DNA from: Phycisphaerae bacterium
Lineage (GTDB): Bacteria > Planctomycetota > Phycisphaerae > UBA1845 > Fen-1342
Assembly: GCA_022072445.1 (NCBI GenBank)
Contig: JAJVHV010000018.1
Location: 1-64,000, forward strand
Length of the DNA: 64,000 nt
Direction of reading: 5' to 3'
Shown: positions 28,347 through 36,286 of the stretch, piece after piece
Layout of the letters: the number at the start of each line of letters is the position of its first letter
Numbering within the stretch: position 1 is the stretch's first letter
Notes under the pieces: model-generated
What the model was told of the DNA's origin: nothing
The model's database searches: none
What the model saw: the letters and a program-made list of their open reading frames with translations, nothing else
Program-made: the position numbers and the translations under genes

Positions 28347-28521
28347 CGTCGAACAGCGGTAGCGGAAAGAGGCTCGTAACGCTGTTTGCCGGGCTGTCCT
28401 GAGGTGCTTTCCGAGGGCGTGCCACCGGGCACGAAGAAGCGTCTGCCGTCTGGCGGAACCGCACGCGGCGACACGGGACTTATCCGCTGATTGAGCCGGC
28501 TAACTCCGGCTCTTTTTTTTT
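28347..28521 (+). ncRNA. Unidentified structured RNA, about 175 nt
   Basis: The stretch has no supported ORF, is bounded by a promoter-like pair and an intrinsic terminator, and contains several hairpins: AACAGCG pairing with CGCTGTT (about 28353-28388), the GTGCC/GGCAC stem near 28424, and the terminator itself. I compared it by eye with 6S, SRP, RNase P, tmRNA and common riboswitch motifs and found no match; the following gene is on the other strand, so it is not a leader. Length would fit a 6S-type or regulatory RNA. Confidence 0.45.
28493..28521 (+). terminator. Intrinsic terminator
   Basis: A 7-bp perfect stem GAGCCGG/CCGGCTC with a six-base loop, followed directly by nine T. It works only for plus-strand transcription: the opposite strand has no T run after the stem. 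It ends either the candidate RNA or a long 3' tail of the manC-type transcript. Confidence 0.8.
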
Positions 28522-28581
28522 GCCGCCGCCACCCGAGGGCCGGGAGCACCTCGCGCAGGTGAGCGCACATCCGCGAACGAA

Positions 28582-29739
28582 CTAATCCGCCAGATTTCCC
28601 GAAAGCACGAACTCGTAACTGACCGGCACGGTCACGCGCTTCGCCGTGACGGAGACGAACGTCACTTCGCCCGCGCCGAATTCGACGTCGCGGACCATCC
28701 CGAAGTCCGCGGGCACTTTCGCAATACCCTGAATGTAGTTCACGAGCGTCGCACGGTCCGGGCACAGTTCGATCGCCGTGGGAATGCCCTGCGCGTTAAG
28801 GTCGTTGGGCTGGGCCGAGATCGGCATTCCTTCACTGAAATAGCTGCACACGTCTTCCAGGCCCAGGCAGCGGGTTCGGCCGTTCCACGGCACGCCGTGC
28901 CGCCCATGATTCTCGATCCAGAAGATGGTCGTCGGCAGGATGCGCGGGTCGCGCAGGGCGAACCAGAGGTACTCACCGTCGCGGTTTGTCGCGGTGGTCC
29001 AGGCGACTTGCCCGGGCAATTTCTCAGCCGGTTCGCTGAAAACAGCCATGAGGTCGGTGTAGCCGATCCGCGCCGGGAACGCCGTGCAATCCCCCGGTGC
29101 GGAGTGTTTCCACGCCAACGGCACTTCGCTGAGTCGATCGAATCGCTGGCCCACGTCGAACGACTGGTACTCGCGGTTCGCAGGATTGCTGAAAACGTAG
29201 GGTGCTGTCATCCCGAAGCGAAACGGGCTCGTGGCGACGCGCAGCGCTCCTTCCTTCTCGGGCACACTCAGGGTGGCGTGATGGCCGAGCGACGTCGCCA
29301 GCGCGTATCCCTCCAGCCGCTCCTGGCTGTACACCACGTTGTGCCCATCGACCAGCTGAAGGGTCTTCGTGATTCCCCCGGCGGGGACTTTCGTCCGCAG
29401 CTCGAGTACCAGCCTGGTGACCGCGCCGCGCCTGCCCGTGCGAACCAGCGTCCACGCCGCGCCGGCCGGCTCGCCGTGCGGCGCGAACTTCAGGCCCTCG
29501 TACGGGGCGCCGTTTCCGCCAAACGGCAGGCAGAAGAAGTCGCCGCGCAGGGGGACGAGCACCGGCGGTTCGACGTTCAGGTGCTCATCCTGCCAGGGAC
29601 TGATGAAATAGGGCTGAATCGGCCGGTCGCTTCCGCGGTCGAACGTGACCGGCGCCATGTGCGCGCCCCGTTGCGTCACCGCGGCACGCACGCTGCTGTT
29701 CTCGATCACCCAGCACGGCTGGGATGCAACCGTCTGCAT
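28582..29739 (-). CDS. Galactose-mutarotase-fold protein, uncharacterised
   Basis: 385 residues with the feel of the aldose-epimerase/mutarotase superfamily: a long beta-rich body, N-terminal GAHMAPVTF and YFISPWQDEH, and the aromatic/His-rich segments typical of sugar-binding beta-sandwiches (RFGMTAPYVFSNPANREY). Catalytic His and Glu are not confidently placed. ATG 29739 with GAGG seven bases upstream is preferred over the longer frame. The terminator hairpins on either side leave it as a single-gene unit. Confidence 0.6.
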   Translation of the reverse strand: MQTVASQPCWVIENSSVRAAVTQRGAHMAPVTFDRGSDRPIQPYFISPWQDEHLNVEPPVLVPLRGDFFCLPFGGNGAPYEGLKFAPHGEPAGAAWTLVRTGRRGAVTRLVLELRTKVPAGGITKTLQLVDGHNVVYSQERLEGYALATSLGHHATLSVPEKEGALRVATSPFRFGMTAPYVFSNPANREYQSFDVGQRFDRLSEVPLAWKHSAPGDCTAFPARIGYTDLMAVFSEPAEKLPGQVAWTTATNRDGEYLWFALRDPRILPTTIFWIENHGRHGVPWNGRTRCLGLEDVCSYFSEGMPISAQPNDLNAQGIPTAIELCPDRATLVNYIQGIAKVPADFGMVRDVEFGAGEVTFVSVTAKRVTVPVSYEFVLSGNLAD

Positions 29740-29886
29740 GGTCGCCTCGCCTCGCGCACCCGCCACGGCACGTCCTCGTTGAGCGGTGCTGCTCGCGCAC
29801 CGGCCGGGAGCTGTGGTAGGCTGTAATGTCCCGCGCCAGAAGTTCGCATGCCAGCCCGCGCGGCCGCGACTCGCGATCCCAATAAA

Positions 29887-29918
29887 GAAACGACACGGCG
29901 CCGTTGCCGTGTCGTTTC
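29887..29918 (-). terminator. Intrinsic terminator of the small gene at 29974
   Basis: A perfect 13-bp stem (29887-29899 with 29906-29918) around a six-base loop. On the minus strand it is followed by TTTCTTTATT-like sequence. It lies about 55 bases beyond the stop of the gene at 29974-30339. Confidence 0.85.
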
Positions 29919-29973
29919 CTGCAAGGCTCCCCCCTTGCTCGTCGCGGTCCGGCCGGGCCGCGACAGGTCGTCG

Positions 29974-30339
29974 CTACATTTTCTCGATACGGGTCTTGAA
30001 CGCCCGATAGGCCTCACACTGTTCCGGATTGCAGCAGCACACGTCGCGAATGTGCTCGTAGAAGACCTCCGGCGACTGCCCGATGTCGCGACGGAGGTGA
30101 CACTTCAGCGCGATCCTGGGCTTGGTGGTGCCGTTGCCGGTCAGCAGCGAACGGATGTAAACCTGGTTCTTGCCGGCGACGCACTTCATGTCGCGGTTCA
30201 GCGAGGTCTCCAGGATCGACAGGTTGCCGTTGGACTCCTCGTCCGCGATCGGCGGTCCCATCGCTTCGCTGAGCGTGGGGCGTTGGCGCCCCGACCCCTT
30301 GTGCGATTTCTTGGTGCGGCCCAGTAACGTCCACAACAT
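29974..30339 (-). CDS. Uncharacterised 121-residue protein with a Cys cluster
   Basis: ATG 30339 has a good GGGAG site and the gene ends before a strong terminator, so it is likely real. The protein is basic at the N-terminus (RTKKSHKGSGRQRP) and ends with DVCCCNPEQCEAYRAFKTRI, where four cysteines lie within eight residues and could bind metal. Codon use is less GC-biased than its neighbours. No recognised domain. Confidence 0.75.
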   Translation of the reverse strand: MLWTLLGRTKKSHKGSGRQRPTLSEAMGPPIADEESNGNLSILETSLNRDMKCVAGKNQVYIRSLLTGNGTTKPRIALKCHLRRDIGQSPEVFYEHIRDVCCCNPEQCEAYRAFKTRIEKM

Positions 30340-30705
30340 CGCTCAATCTCCCTTCGCACAGACAGAAATAATGGCTATGAGCCAAACAATGAGTCCGCTG
30401 GCCGATCCGGCCAGTTGATCTATGTCTCAGATGTCGGTTGGGTTGACCCGGAAACAGCTCGGCGCGCGTTTACAGGGGGTGAAAACGCAGGCGCGCGGAC
30501 CGAAACGTCAGAGTCGGCGGCCGCGCACGAAGCCTAAGTTGTCTCGCGGGTCGAATCGGCGGGATGAGCTGAATGAATCGCTACAAACAACGCTGCGATA
30601 AGAGCTATCGATGAATCCGCAATCGGTATCGATTCTGATGCCGATCTCGACCAACCCAATAATACTCGACCGAATCTGTCCCGACGACGGAATTTTCCGA
30701 ATTTT
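30340..30705. other. Intergenic region, less GC-rich
   Basis: 366 bases between two minus-strand genes. It should contain the promoter of the gene at 29974. A plus-strand ORF of 59 codons (30422-30601), very rich in Lys and Arg, is open but has no ribosome site and I do not call it. The AT-rich end (30695-30705) may help end galE transcription. Confidence 0.5.
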
Positions 30706-31689
30706 TTAGCGGTAACCGTCCGGATGGGCGCGGTGCCACCGCCACGCCGTCTCGATCACTTCGCGCAGATTCCGATAACGCGGCTCCCAACCGAATCGCC
30801 GTTTGGCGAGCGATGCGTCGGCGTAAAGCGCCGGCGGATCGCCCGGCCGTCTGGCGACAACCTCCGCCGGAATCGCGTGACCGGTTGCGGCGCGAGCCGT
30901 CTCGATAACCTCCATCACGCTGTGACCGGTTCCGGTCCCGACGTTGAATTGCTCCGCGACGCCCGCTTGAATCGACTCGACTGCCCGCAGGTGCACTTCC
31001 GCCAGATCGTCCACGTGGATGTAATCTCGGACGCAGGTTCCGTCCGGCGTGGGGTAGTCGTTGCCGAAGACCTTGATGCCGGAGCGCTGGCCGAGCGCGA
31101 CCTGCAAAACGATCGGAATCAGGTGTGTCTCCGGCTTGTGGTCCTCGCCGATGCTCCCGTCGGCGGCGGCCCCGCTGGCGTTGAAATAGCGCAGGGACAC
31201 CGAACCGAGGCCCCACGCTGTGCCGCAGTCGCGAAGCAGCCACTCGATGGCCAACTTGGTGCGGCCATACGGGTTGATCGGCTCCTGGCGCATGGTCTCC
31301 ACGAGCGGAAGCTGGTCGGGCTCGCCGTACGTGGCGCACGTGCTGCTGAACACGATCCGGCGGACGGCGGTCCGCTGCATGGCTTCGAGCAGGCCGATGG
31401 TGAGGGCGACGTTGTTGCGATAATACTTGAGCGGCTCGCGGACCGATTCGCCGACGTCGAGCCAGGCCGCGAAGTGCATGACGGCGTCGAAGCGGCCGCC
31501 GGCGAGGGTCGAGCCGAGCAGCGCCGCGTCGCCCAGGTCGCCGACCACCAGCCCCGCGCGCGGGTCGACCGCCTGCCGGTGGCCGTTGGCCAGGCTGTCA
31601 TAGACGACGACTTCGTGCCCGGCCGCCAGCAGCCGCTTGACGCAGTGGCTGCCGACATACCCGGCCCCGCCGGTGACGAAGATTCGCAT
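30706..31689 (-). CDS. galE: UDP-glucose 4-epimerase
   Basis: 327 residues. The NAD-binding GGAGYVGSH is at the N-terminus, followed by VYDSLANGH, the catalytic Ser/Thr region FSSTCATYGEP and the Tyr-x-x-x-Lys pair in NPYGRTKLAIE. The substrate region LRYFNASGA is intact. It interconverts UDP-glucose and UDP-galactose for glycan synthesis. ATG 31689 gives the canonical start with GGGAG about 10 bases upstream. Neighbouring genes are not clearly linked. Confidence 0.95.
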   Translation of the reverse strand: MRIFVTGGAGYVGSHCVKRLLAAGHEVVVYDSLANGHRQAVDPRAGLVVGDLGDAALLGSTLAGGRFDAVMHFAAWLDVGESVREPLKYYRNNVALTIGLLEAMQRTAVRRIVFSSTCATYGEPDQLPLVETMRQEPINPYGRTKLAIEWLLRDCGTAWGLGSVSLRYFNASGAAADGSIGEDHKPETHLIPIVLQVALGQRSGIKVFGNDYPTPDGTCVRDYIHVDDLAEVHLRAVESIQAGVAEQFNVGTGTGHSVMEVIETARAATGHAIPAEVVARRPGDPPALYADASLAKRRFGWEPRYRNLREVIETAWRWHRAHPDGYR

Positions 31690-31847
31690 GTTCGCGGTTG
31701 CTCCCAAGCCGCCGCCGTCTTCCGCCCGGCGCACCCGGAAGATCGAGGTGGGTGGGTCGGGAAAAATACGCGCCGCGGCGGCGGCGCGGCGCGTGTCACC
31801 ATCATCCGTCGGAATCAGCCAGCGTCAATGCCGTCTCTTGCGGCAAG

Positions 31848-31884
31848 GCAGAATGATGAATGCAGAATGCAGAATGCAGAATGC
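31848..31884. repeat. Solitary copy of the GCAGAATG-type cassette arm
   Basis: GCAGAATG-like octamers run in tandem, and 23 of 24 bases match the core of the arms flanking the four-helix-bundle cassette at 15210-15668. No partner arm or ORF of that family is nearby. It looks like a solo arm or a remnant of the same family. Confidence 0.7.
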
Positions 31885-32100
31885 GAGCGCGTGAATGGGC
31901 GTCCCATCCGAGCACGAAGCGCCAGCGAGTGAGGGGAGTGCAGCTGAGGGCGGCTGCTCTCCATGGCACGCGCGTCACGGCTCCTCGGCGGGGCAAGCGC
32001 GCCCGCACTTGCCTCTCGGCGGTCCGACCGAGGAGCTTGAGCCCGCGACTTATCTGACCGGGCTATCCGCCGCCCACCGCGATTCGACGATGGCCTGCCA

Positions 32101-32345
32101 GAGCCGCGCCTGTCCGGAAGCGGTTTCTCAGACCGAGCCGCGCCCGTCAGGAAGCGGTTTCTCAGACCGAGCCGCGCCCGTCAGCAAGCGGTTTCTCAGA
32201 CCGAGCCGCGCCCGTCAGGAAGCGGTTTCTCAGACCGAGCCGCGCCCGTCAGGAAGCGGTTTCTCAGCCGAGCCGGAGTGCGAACTGCGGTCGAAGGATT
32301 CTCGCGCGGGGCTAAGAAACCGCTCCCTGACGGTCGCGGCTCAGA
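32101..32345. repeat. 34-bp tandem repeat array with an inverted copy
   Basis: Five copies of GAGCCGCGCCCGTCAGGAAG plus 14 more bases start at 32101, 32135, 32169, 32203 and 32237, with few changes. A reverse copy follows near 32314-32345 so the locus can fold back on itself. The reverse copy contains CTCCCTGACGGTCGCGGCTC, which is one base from a string in the 69-bp array at 80-99. Spacing is exact and there are no unique spacers. Confidence 0.85.
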
Positions 32346-32381
32346 TCCCGCTGCGCGGCTCAGACGGCGCGATACCACTCG

Positions 32382-32457
32382 CCGCCGGCGACACCCGTCG
32401 CCGCCGGCGACACCCGTCACCGTCGGCGACACCCGTCACCACCGGCGACACCCTTCG
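32382..32457. repeat. 19-bp tandem repeat, four units
   Basis: Units of CCGCCGGCGACACCCGTCG start at 32382, 32401, 32420 and 32439, with two to three changes among them. The array ends 17 bases before the stop of the HAF-repeat gene and directly follows the 34-bp array. Confidence 0.85.
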
Positions 32458-32474
32458 CCTCCTCCGCCGCCCCC

Positions 32475-33737
32475 TCACGGCCCCGCCAGCAGCTCCACGA
32501 ACGGATCGACGTCGAAGCCGTTAAAGCTGCCGTCCTGGTTGATGTCGCCGGCCCAGTCGGCGTGGCAATCGGGATAGGCGGCGGCGTGGGCTTCGAGGTC
32601 GATCAGCGCCAGCACGAACGGCTCGACGTCGAAGACGTCGAACGACGCGTCGCAGTTCATGTCGCCCAGCACGAAGGGCGTGAGCAGCAGGGCGCCGGGC
32701 GCGATGATGCCCTGGCCGGCGATCTGGCCGCGGTTGTTGATCGCGACCGCGTCGGCCAGGCGGATGAACGCGTGCCGCGAATGCGCGTCGAGCAGCGTGT
32801 TCAGATCGCGCAGGCCGTGTTCGTGGTCCCAGATAAACGGGATCTGCGGGTGGAAGGAGTCGCGCCGAACTGTACCGACCACCTGCTCGTAGTCGTTGAT
32901 GCTGTTCGCACCCCCTGCGGGCTGCTCGCCGCCAAAGTCTCCCAGGTTCAACATGCGGCCATCCGTTGGGTCCCAGAGAAACGGCCGATAGCCGTCCGGC
33001 GACCAGGCGGCGCCCACCACCTGGCCCGACTCATTGATCCCTCGGGCTTCGCTGTCGGCGCCCGGTCCGCCGGTCAGGTCGCCCAGGCCGATCATGCCGT
33101 TCTGCGGCGTCCACAGGAAGGCTTCGCAGCCGCGGGCGGAGCAGCTCCAGCCGATGACCCAGTCGCTGTCGTTGATGTCATACGCCGAGCTGACGAACTG
33201 CCCGCCGGGCAAATCCCCGAGGCCGGTCATGCCGGCCTCGGGCGTCCAGAGGAACGCTTCCTGCCGGTAGCCCTGTCCGCTCTGGCCGCTCTTGCTGGAG
33301 AGGCTGATGCCGACGACGTGCGAGCGGTTGTTGATGCCGCGCGCCCAACTGTAGAATTCGCTGCCGGGCAGATCGCCCAGGCCGACCATGCCGGTGTCGG
33401 AAGACCAGAGGAAGGCCTCGTCGTCGAAGTTCCAGTTCATGCTAACGCCAGCGGCCTCGCCTCTGTCGTTGATCGCGCAAGCTTCGCTGGGGTATTCAGG
33501 AATCGCGAGGGTACCGACGTCGAAGACCACTCCATCAGCTGACCGAACAAATCCGTGCACATTCTCCGCTGAATCGCTGTCACCACAAATCGCGCCATCG
33601 GCACCCAGGTCATAGGCGACGCTCCACCTGTCACCACCGGGCAGGTCACCGGCCGATTCCACGTGATAGAGCACGGTTGGTCCGGTGCCGGTCGCCAGCA
33701 GAGTGAAAATGACGCACAAGACGGCGCCCATTAGCAT
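32475..33737 (-). CDS. Secreted HAF-repeat protein with a dockerin-like C-terminus
   Basis: 420 residues. After a signal-type N-terminus (MLMGAVLCVIFTLLATG), about seven ~50-residue repeats carry the HAF pattern: FLWTPEAGMTGLGDLPGG, then AYDINDSDWVIG. The repeats probably form a beta-propeller. The last ~60 residues (NCDASFDVFDVEPF and DINQDGSFNGFDVDPF) are two dockerin-like calcium loops, common on planctomycete secreted proteins. GTG 33740, ATG 33737 and ATG 33731 are all possible starts. The gene follows an FG-GAP gene by about 12 bases, so the two are co-transcribed. Confidence 0.85.
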   Translation of the reverse strand: MLMGAVLCVIFTLLATGTGPTVLYHVESAGDLPGGDRWSVAYDLGADGAICGDSDSAENVHGFVRSADGVVFDVGTLAIPEYPSEACAINDRGEAAGVSMNWNFDDEAFLWSSDTGMVGLGDLPGSEFYSWARGINNRSHVVGISLSSKSGQSGQGYRQEAFLWTPEAGMTGLGDLPGGQFVSSAYDINDSDWVIGWSCSARGCEAFLWTPQNGMIGLGDLTGGPGADSEARGINESGQVVGAAWSPDGYRPFLWDPTDGRMLNLGDFGGEQPAGGANSINDYEQVVGTVRRDSFHPQIPFIWDHEHGLRDLNTLLDAHSRHAFIRLADAVAINNRGQIAGQGIIAPGALLLTPFVLGDMNCDASFDVFDVEPFVLALIDLEAHAAAYPDCHADWAGDINQDGSFNGFDVDPFVELLAGP

Positions 33738-33749
33738 CACGCTTTCTGT

Positions 33750-35075
33750 TCAGGGCAGCGCGTTGATCAGGACACTGATACTGTCGTACGGACCAGCATC
33801 GGGCGCTGAGGTGTTGCTGGTAATGATGTCCAGGTGGCCGTCGTTGTCCAGATCGGCCAGCAGCACCTGGCACGGCTTCGGGGACGGAACGCCAACATCG
33901 AAGTCGTACCCGACGAACAGGTCCGCGGCGTTGCCGGTATTGACAAACACCGAAACGTTCCCGTGCGTCGTGAGACCGTCGCCCTGATTGGCAACGGCGA
34001 GGTCAAGGCGCGTGTCGCCGCCGTTCAGCTTGCCCGCATCGATTCCGTACGGCCGCGGATGACCGCTATCGTACGGGGGCTCCTTCAACGTGAAGTTCCC
34101 CGTCCCGCTACCCTGGAGCCAGCGCGTCTCGCTCAGAGGAGCCGTGTCGAGATGCGTGATGGCCAAGTCGCGCTTCGCACCCGCGTCCAGCGGCGCCACG
34201 CTGATGCCGAACGATGGAACCGCCTGGAAGCTGCGCAGTTGGAAGTCGCGGTCGCCCTGGTTGATCATGATATGCACGCGGGCGTTGGTGTCGTTCGTCA
34301 GCGCGATGTCCGGCAGGATCAGCGCCAGCATGTCGCCGCCGCCCGGCAGCGCGAGTTCGTTGAAGTACTCCACGTCACCGTCCCAGCCGTGGCCGGTCTC
34401 GCTCGAGAACACATACATCTGCGGCGTGAACGTCGCGCCGCTCAGCTCCTGCCAGAAGACCTCCACCGCCGGCCGATCCTGCGTGTCGAAGAACGCGCCG
34501 ACGATCGCGACGTCCGTCCGACCGTTCAGGTCGAAGTCCGCCACGACCAAGCTCTGCATCGGGTAAAGACTAGGAAAGAAGTACTCCGGCGCTGCGAAGT
34601 GCCCGGTTCCGTCGTTGATTCCGACCGCGAGGTAGCCGCACTCGGTCGAGAGCACAACCAGATCGAGATACGCGTCGGGCGTGGACCCGTTCAGGCCGAT
34701 GTGCGCGAAGGCGACCTCCGTCAGCCGATCCTGGTCGAAGCCGTTGCCGCAGACGTCGACGAAATACGGATTATTCACATCGAAAACGAAGCCGTCCTGC
34801 GGCGGAGTCCAATCCCCCGTGTTGTACAGAATCTGCACGGCGTCGACGTTGTGATACGCGACCGCCACGTCGAGGTCGCCGTCATTGTCGATGTCCCCCG
34901 CCGCGATTCCGAACGGGTCGGCCCCGTCGATCAGGCCGTTCATGAACACGGCGGGCGCCTCAAAGACCGGCGCCACCGGCTGCGCGGTTGCGCGGGGAAT
35001 TGCGGAAAAGCACGCACCCATGACCCCCAGTGTAATCGCCCCCGTGCTGAAACGGTGCAACAATCCGGTACACAT
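33750..35075 (-). CDS. Secreted FG-GAP/VCBS-repeat protein
   Basis: 441 residues with a signal peptide ending at ATAQP. FG-GAP-type repeats are marked by calcium loops such as GDIDNDGDLDVAV, DFDLNGRTDVAI and DLDNDGHLDI, consistent with an extracellular beta-propeller. No enzyme domain follows. It has no dockerin-like C-terminus, unlike the HAF gene next to it, so the pair may form a surface complex in which only one is anchored (inference). Confidence 0.85.
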   Translation of the reverse strand: MCTGLLHRFSTGAITLGVMGACFSAIPRATAQPVAPVFEAPAVFMNGLIDGADPFGIAAGDIDNDGDLDVAVAYHNVDAVQILYNTGDWTPPQDGFVFDVNNPYFVDVCGNGFDQDRLTEVAFAHIGLNGSTPDAYLDLVVLSTECGYLAVGINDGTGHFAAPEYFFPSLYPMQSLVVADFDLNGRTDVAIVGAFFDTQDRPAVEVFWQELSGATFTPQMYVFSSETGHGWDGDVEYFNELALPGGGDMLALILPDIALTNDTNARVHIMINQGDRDFQLRSFQAVPSFGISVAPLDAGAKRDLAITHLDTAPLSETRWLQGSGTGNFTLKEPPYDSGHPRPYGIDAGKLNGGDTRLDLAVANQGDGLTTHGNVSVFVNTGNAADLFVGYDFDVGVPSPKPCQVLLADLDNDGHLDIITSNTSAPDAGPYDSISVLINALP

Positions 35076-35551
35076 GGCTCAGATCCACCTGTGAAACGAG
35101 CCATACGACGCTGTTCAGCAACCACTTACGCTCTACGTCGCGCCACCATCGCCATGCCGTTCCTCCTGCGCCCCCGCTGGCGTCGCCCCCCGCCAACAGA
35201 CGGCATGCACGCGCCGTGTCGCGGTGTGTTCGGCAGCGCCGTGAAATAATCCGGTCGCGGCCGCGTTAAGCCCCCCGAGGGTTGTTGTGCACCTGCGGGC
35301 TTGGCGCCCCGGCAGCGCCCGACCGGCGTTCCCACGATCGACTCGTCTGCGACTGCGGGCGAAGTTTGTTCCTCCACCGATCCGGGGATGTCCATCCGCG
35401 CCGGGGTGCCGCCGCCCCAGCCTCCTGCCTCCCGTCAACCGGCGACAGGTCGCAACGGCAGCGACCTGCCCTATCGCTGCCCGCGGGGTCCGCTCGACAC
35501 CGACGCCGCACGCGCCGTTGCGGGTATACTCCCGCGGCGGAGCTCGCGGGC
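35076..35551. other. Divergent intergenic region
   Basis: 476 bases between the FG-GAP gene (leftward) and the ABC exporter ATPase (rightward). TATACT at 35525-35530 is a -10-like match 22 bases before the ATPase start, without a convincing -35. No repeat, RNA gene or supported small ORF is visible. Confidence 0.5.
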
Positions 35552-36286
35552 ATGATCGAAATTCACAACCTGGGAAAGACTTATCCGGGCCGGCGCAGCG
35601 TACCAGTGCGTGCCCTGGCCGACGTGTCGTTCGAGTGCCGGCCGGGCGAGATCTTCGGCCTGCTCGGGCCGAACGGCGCCGGCAAGACGACGGCCCTGCG
35701 CATCATCTCGACCGCCCTGCGGCCCACGTCGGGCACCGGCCGCGTCATGGGATTCGACATCGTCGCCGACGCCACCGCCGTTCGCCGCAACATCGGCTTC
35801 CTCTCGTCGAACACCGGGCTGTACGGCCGGCTGACGGCCCGCGAGGTGCTCACCTATTTCGGCCGGCTCTTCGGCCTGTCCGACGAGCGCATCCGGGCGC
35901 GGATCGGCGAGCTGAGCGCCGTGTTTTCGATGTCGGAATTCCTCGACCGCCCCTGCGACAAGCTTTCGACCGGCATGCGACAGAAGGTCAACATCGCCCG
36001 CACCGTTCTGCATGCGCCGCCGGTGATGGTCTTCGACGAGCCGACCGCGGGCCTGGACGTGCTGACCAGCCGTTCGATCGTGCAGTTTGTCCGCGAGTGC
36101 CGCCGCGAGCAGCGTACCGTGCTGTTCAGCACGCACATCATGTCAGAAGTCGAAAAGCTGTGCGACCGCGTCGGCGTGCTGCACGAAGGCCGGTTGCACT
36201 TCTGCGGACCGATCGACGAGCTGCGCAGCCGCTACGGCGCCGACCTCGACGAAGCCTTCGTGCGGATCGTCGGGGAGGCGGCCTGA
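35552..36286 (+). CDS. natA: ABC transporter ATP-binding protein (NatA type)
   Basis: 244 residues. Walker A GPNGAGKTT, signature LSTGMRQKV, Walker B VMVFDEPTAGLD and the H-loop FSTHIM follow the CcmA/NatA pattern, with a non-consensus signature start (LSTGM) seen in that group. The start at 35552 is the conserved one (MIEIHNLGKTY); the frame is open far upstream but that part is non-coding. Its stop overlaps the permease start by one base (TGATG). Confidence 0.88.
   Translation: MIEIHNLGKTYPGRRSVPVRALADVSFECRPGEIFGLLGPNGAGKTTALRIISTALRPTSGTGRVMGFDIVADATAVRRNIGFLSSNTGLYGRLTAREVLTYFGRLFGLSDERIRARIGELSAVFSMSEFLDRPCDKLSTGMRQKVNIARTVLHAPPVMVFDEPTAGLDVLTSRSIVQFVRECRREQRTVLFSTHIMSEVEKLCDRVGVLHEGRLHFCGPIDELRSRYGADLDEAFVRIVGEAA

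Noticed and set aside
28312-28521. Riboswitch for the downstream gene
   Set aside because: The next gene is on the opposite strand and its promoter end is over 1 kb away, so the structured stretch cannot be its leader.
30422-30601. 59-residue Lys/Arg-rich ORF on the plus strand
   Set aside because: Open and basic, but without a ribosome site and not next to any unit on that strand. It may be chance; kept only as a note in the intergenic entry.
32101-32345. CRISPR array
   Set aside because: The units are in direct contact at exact 34-bp spacing with no unique spacers between them, and no cas genes are in the window.
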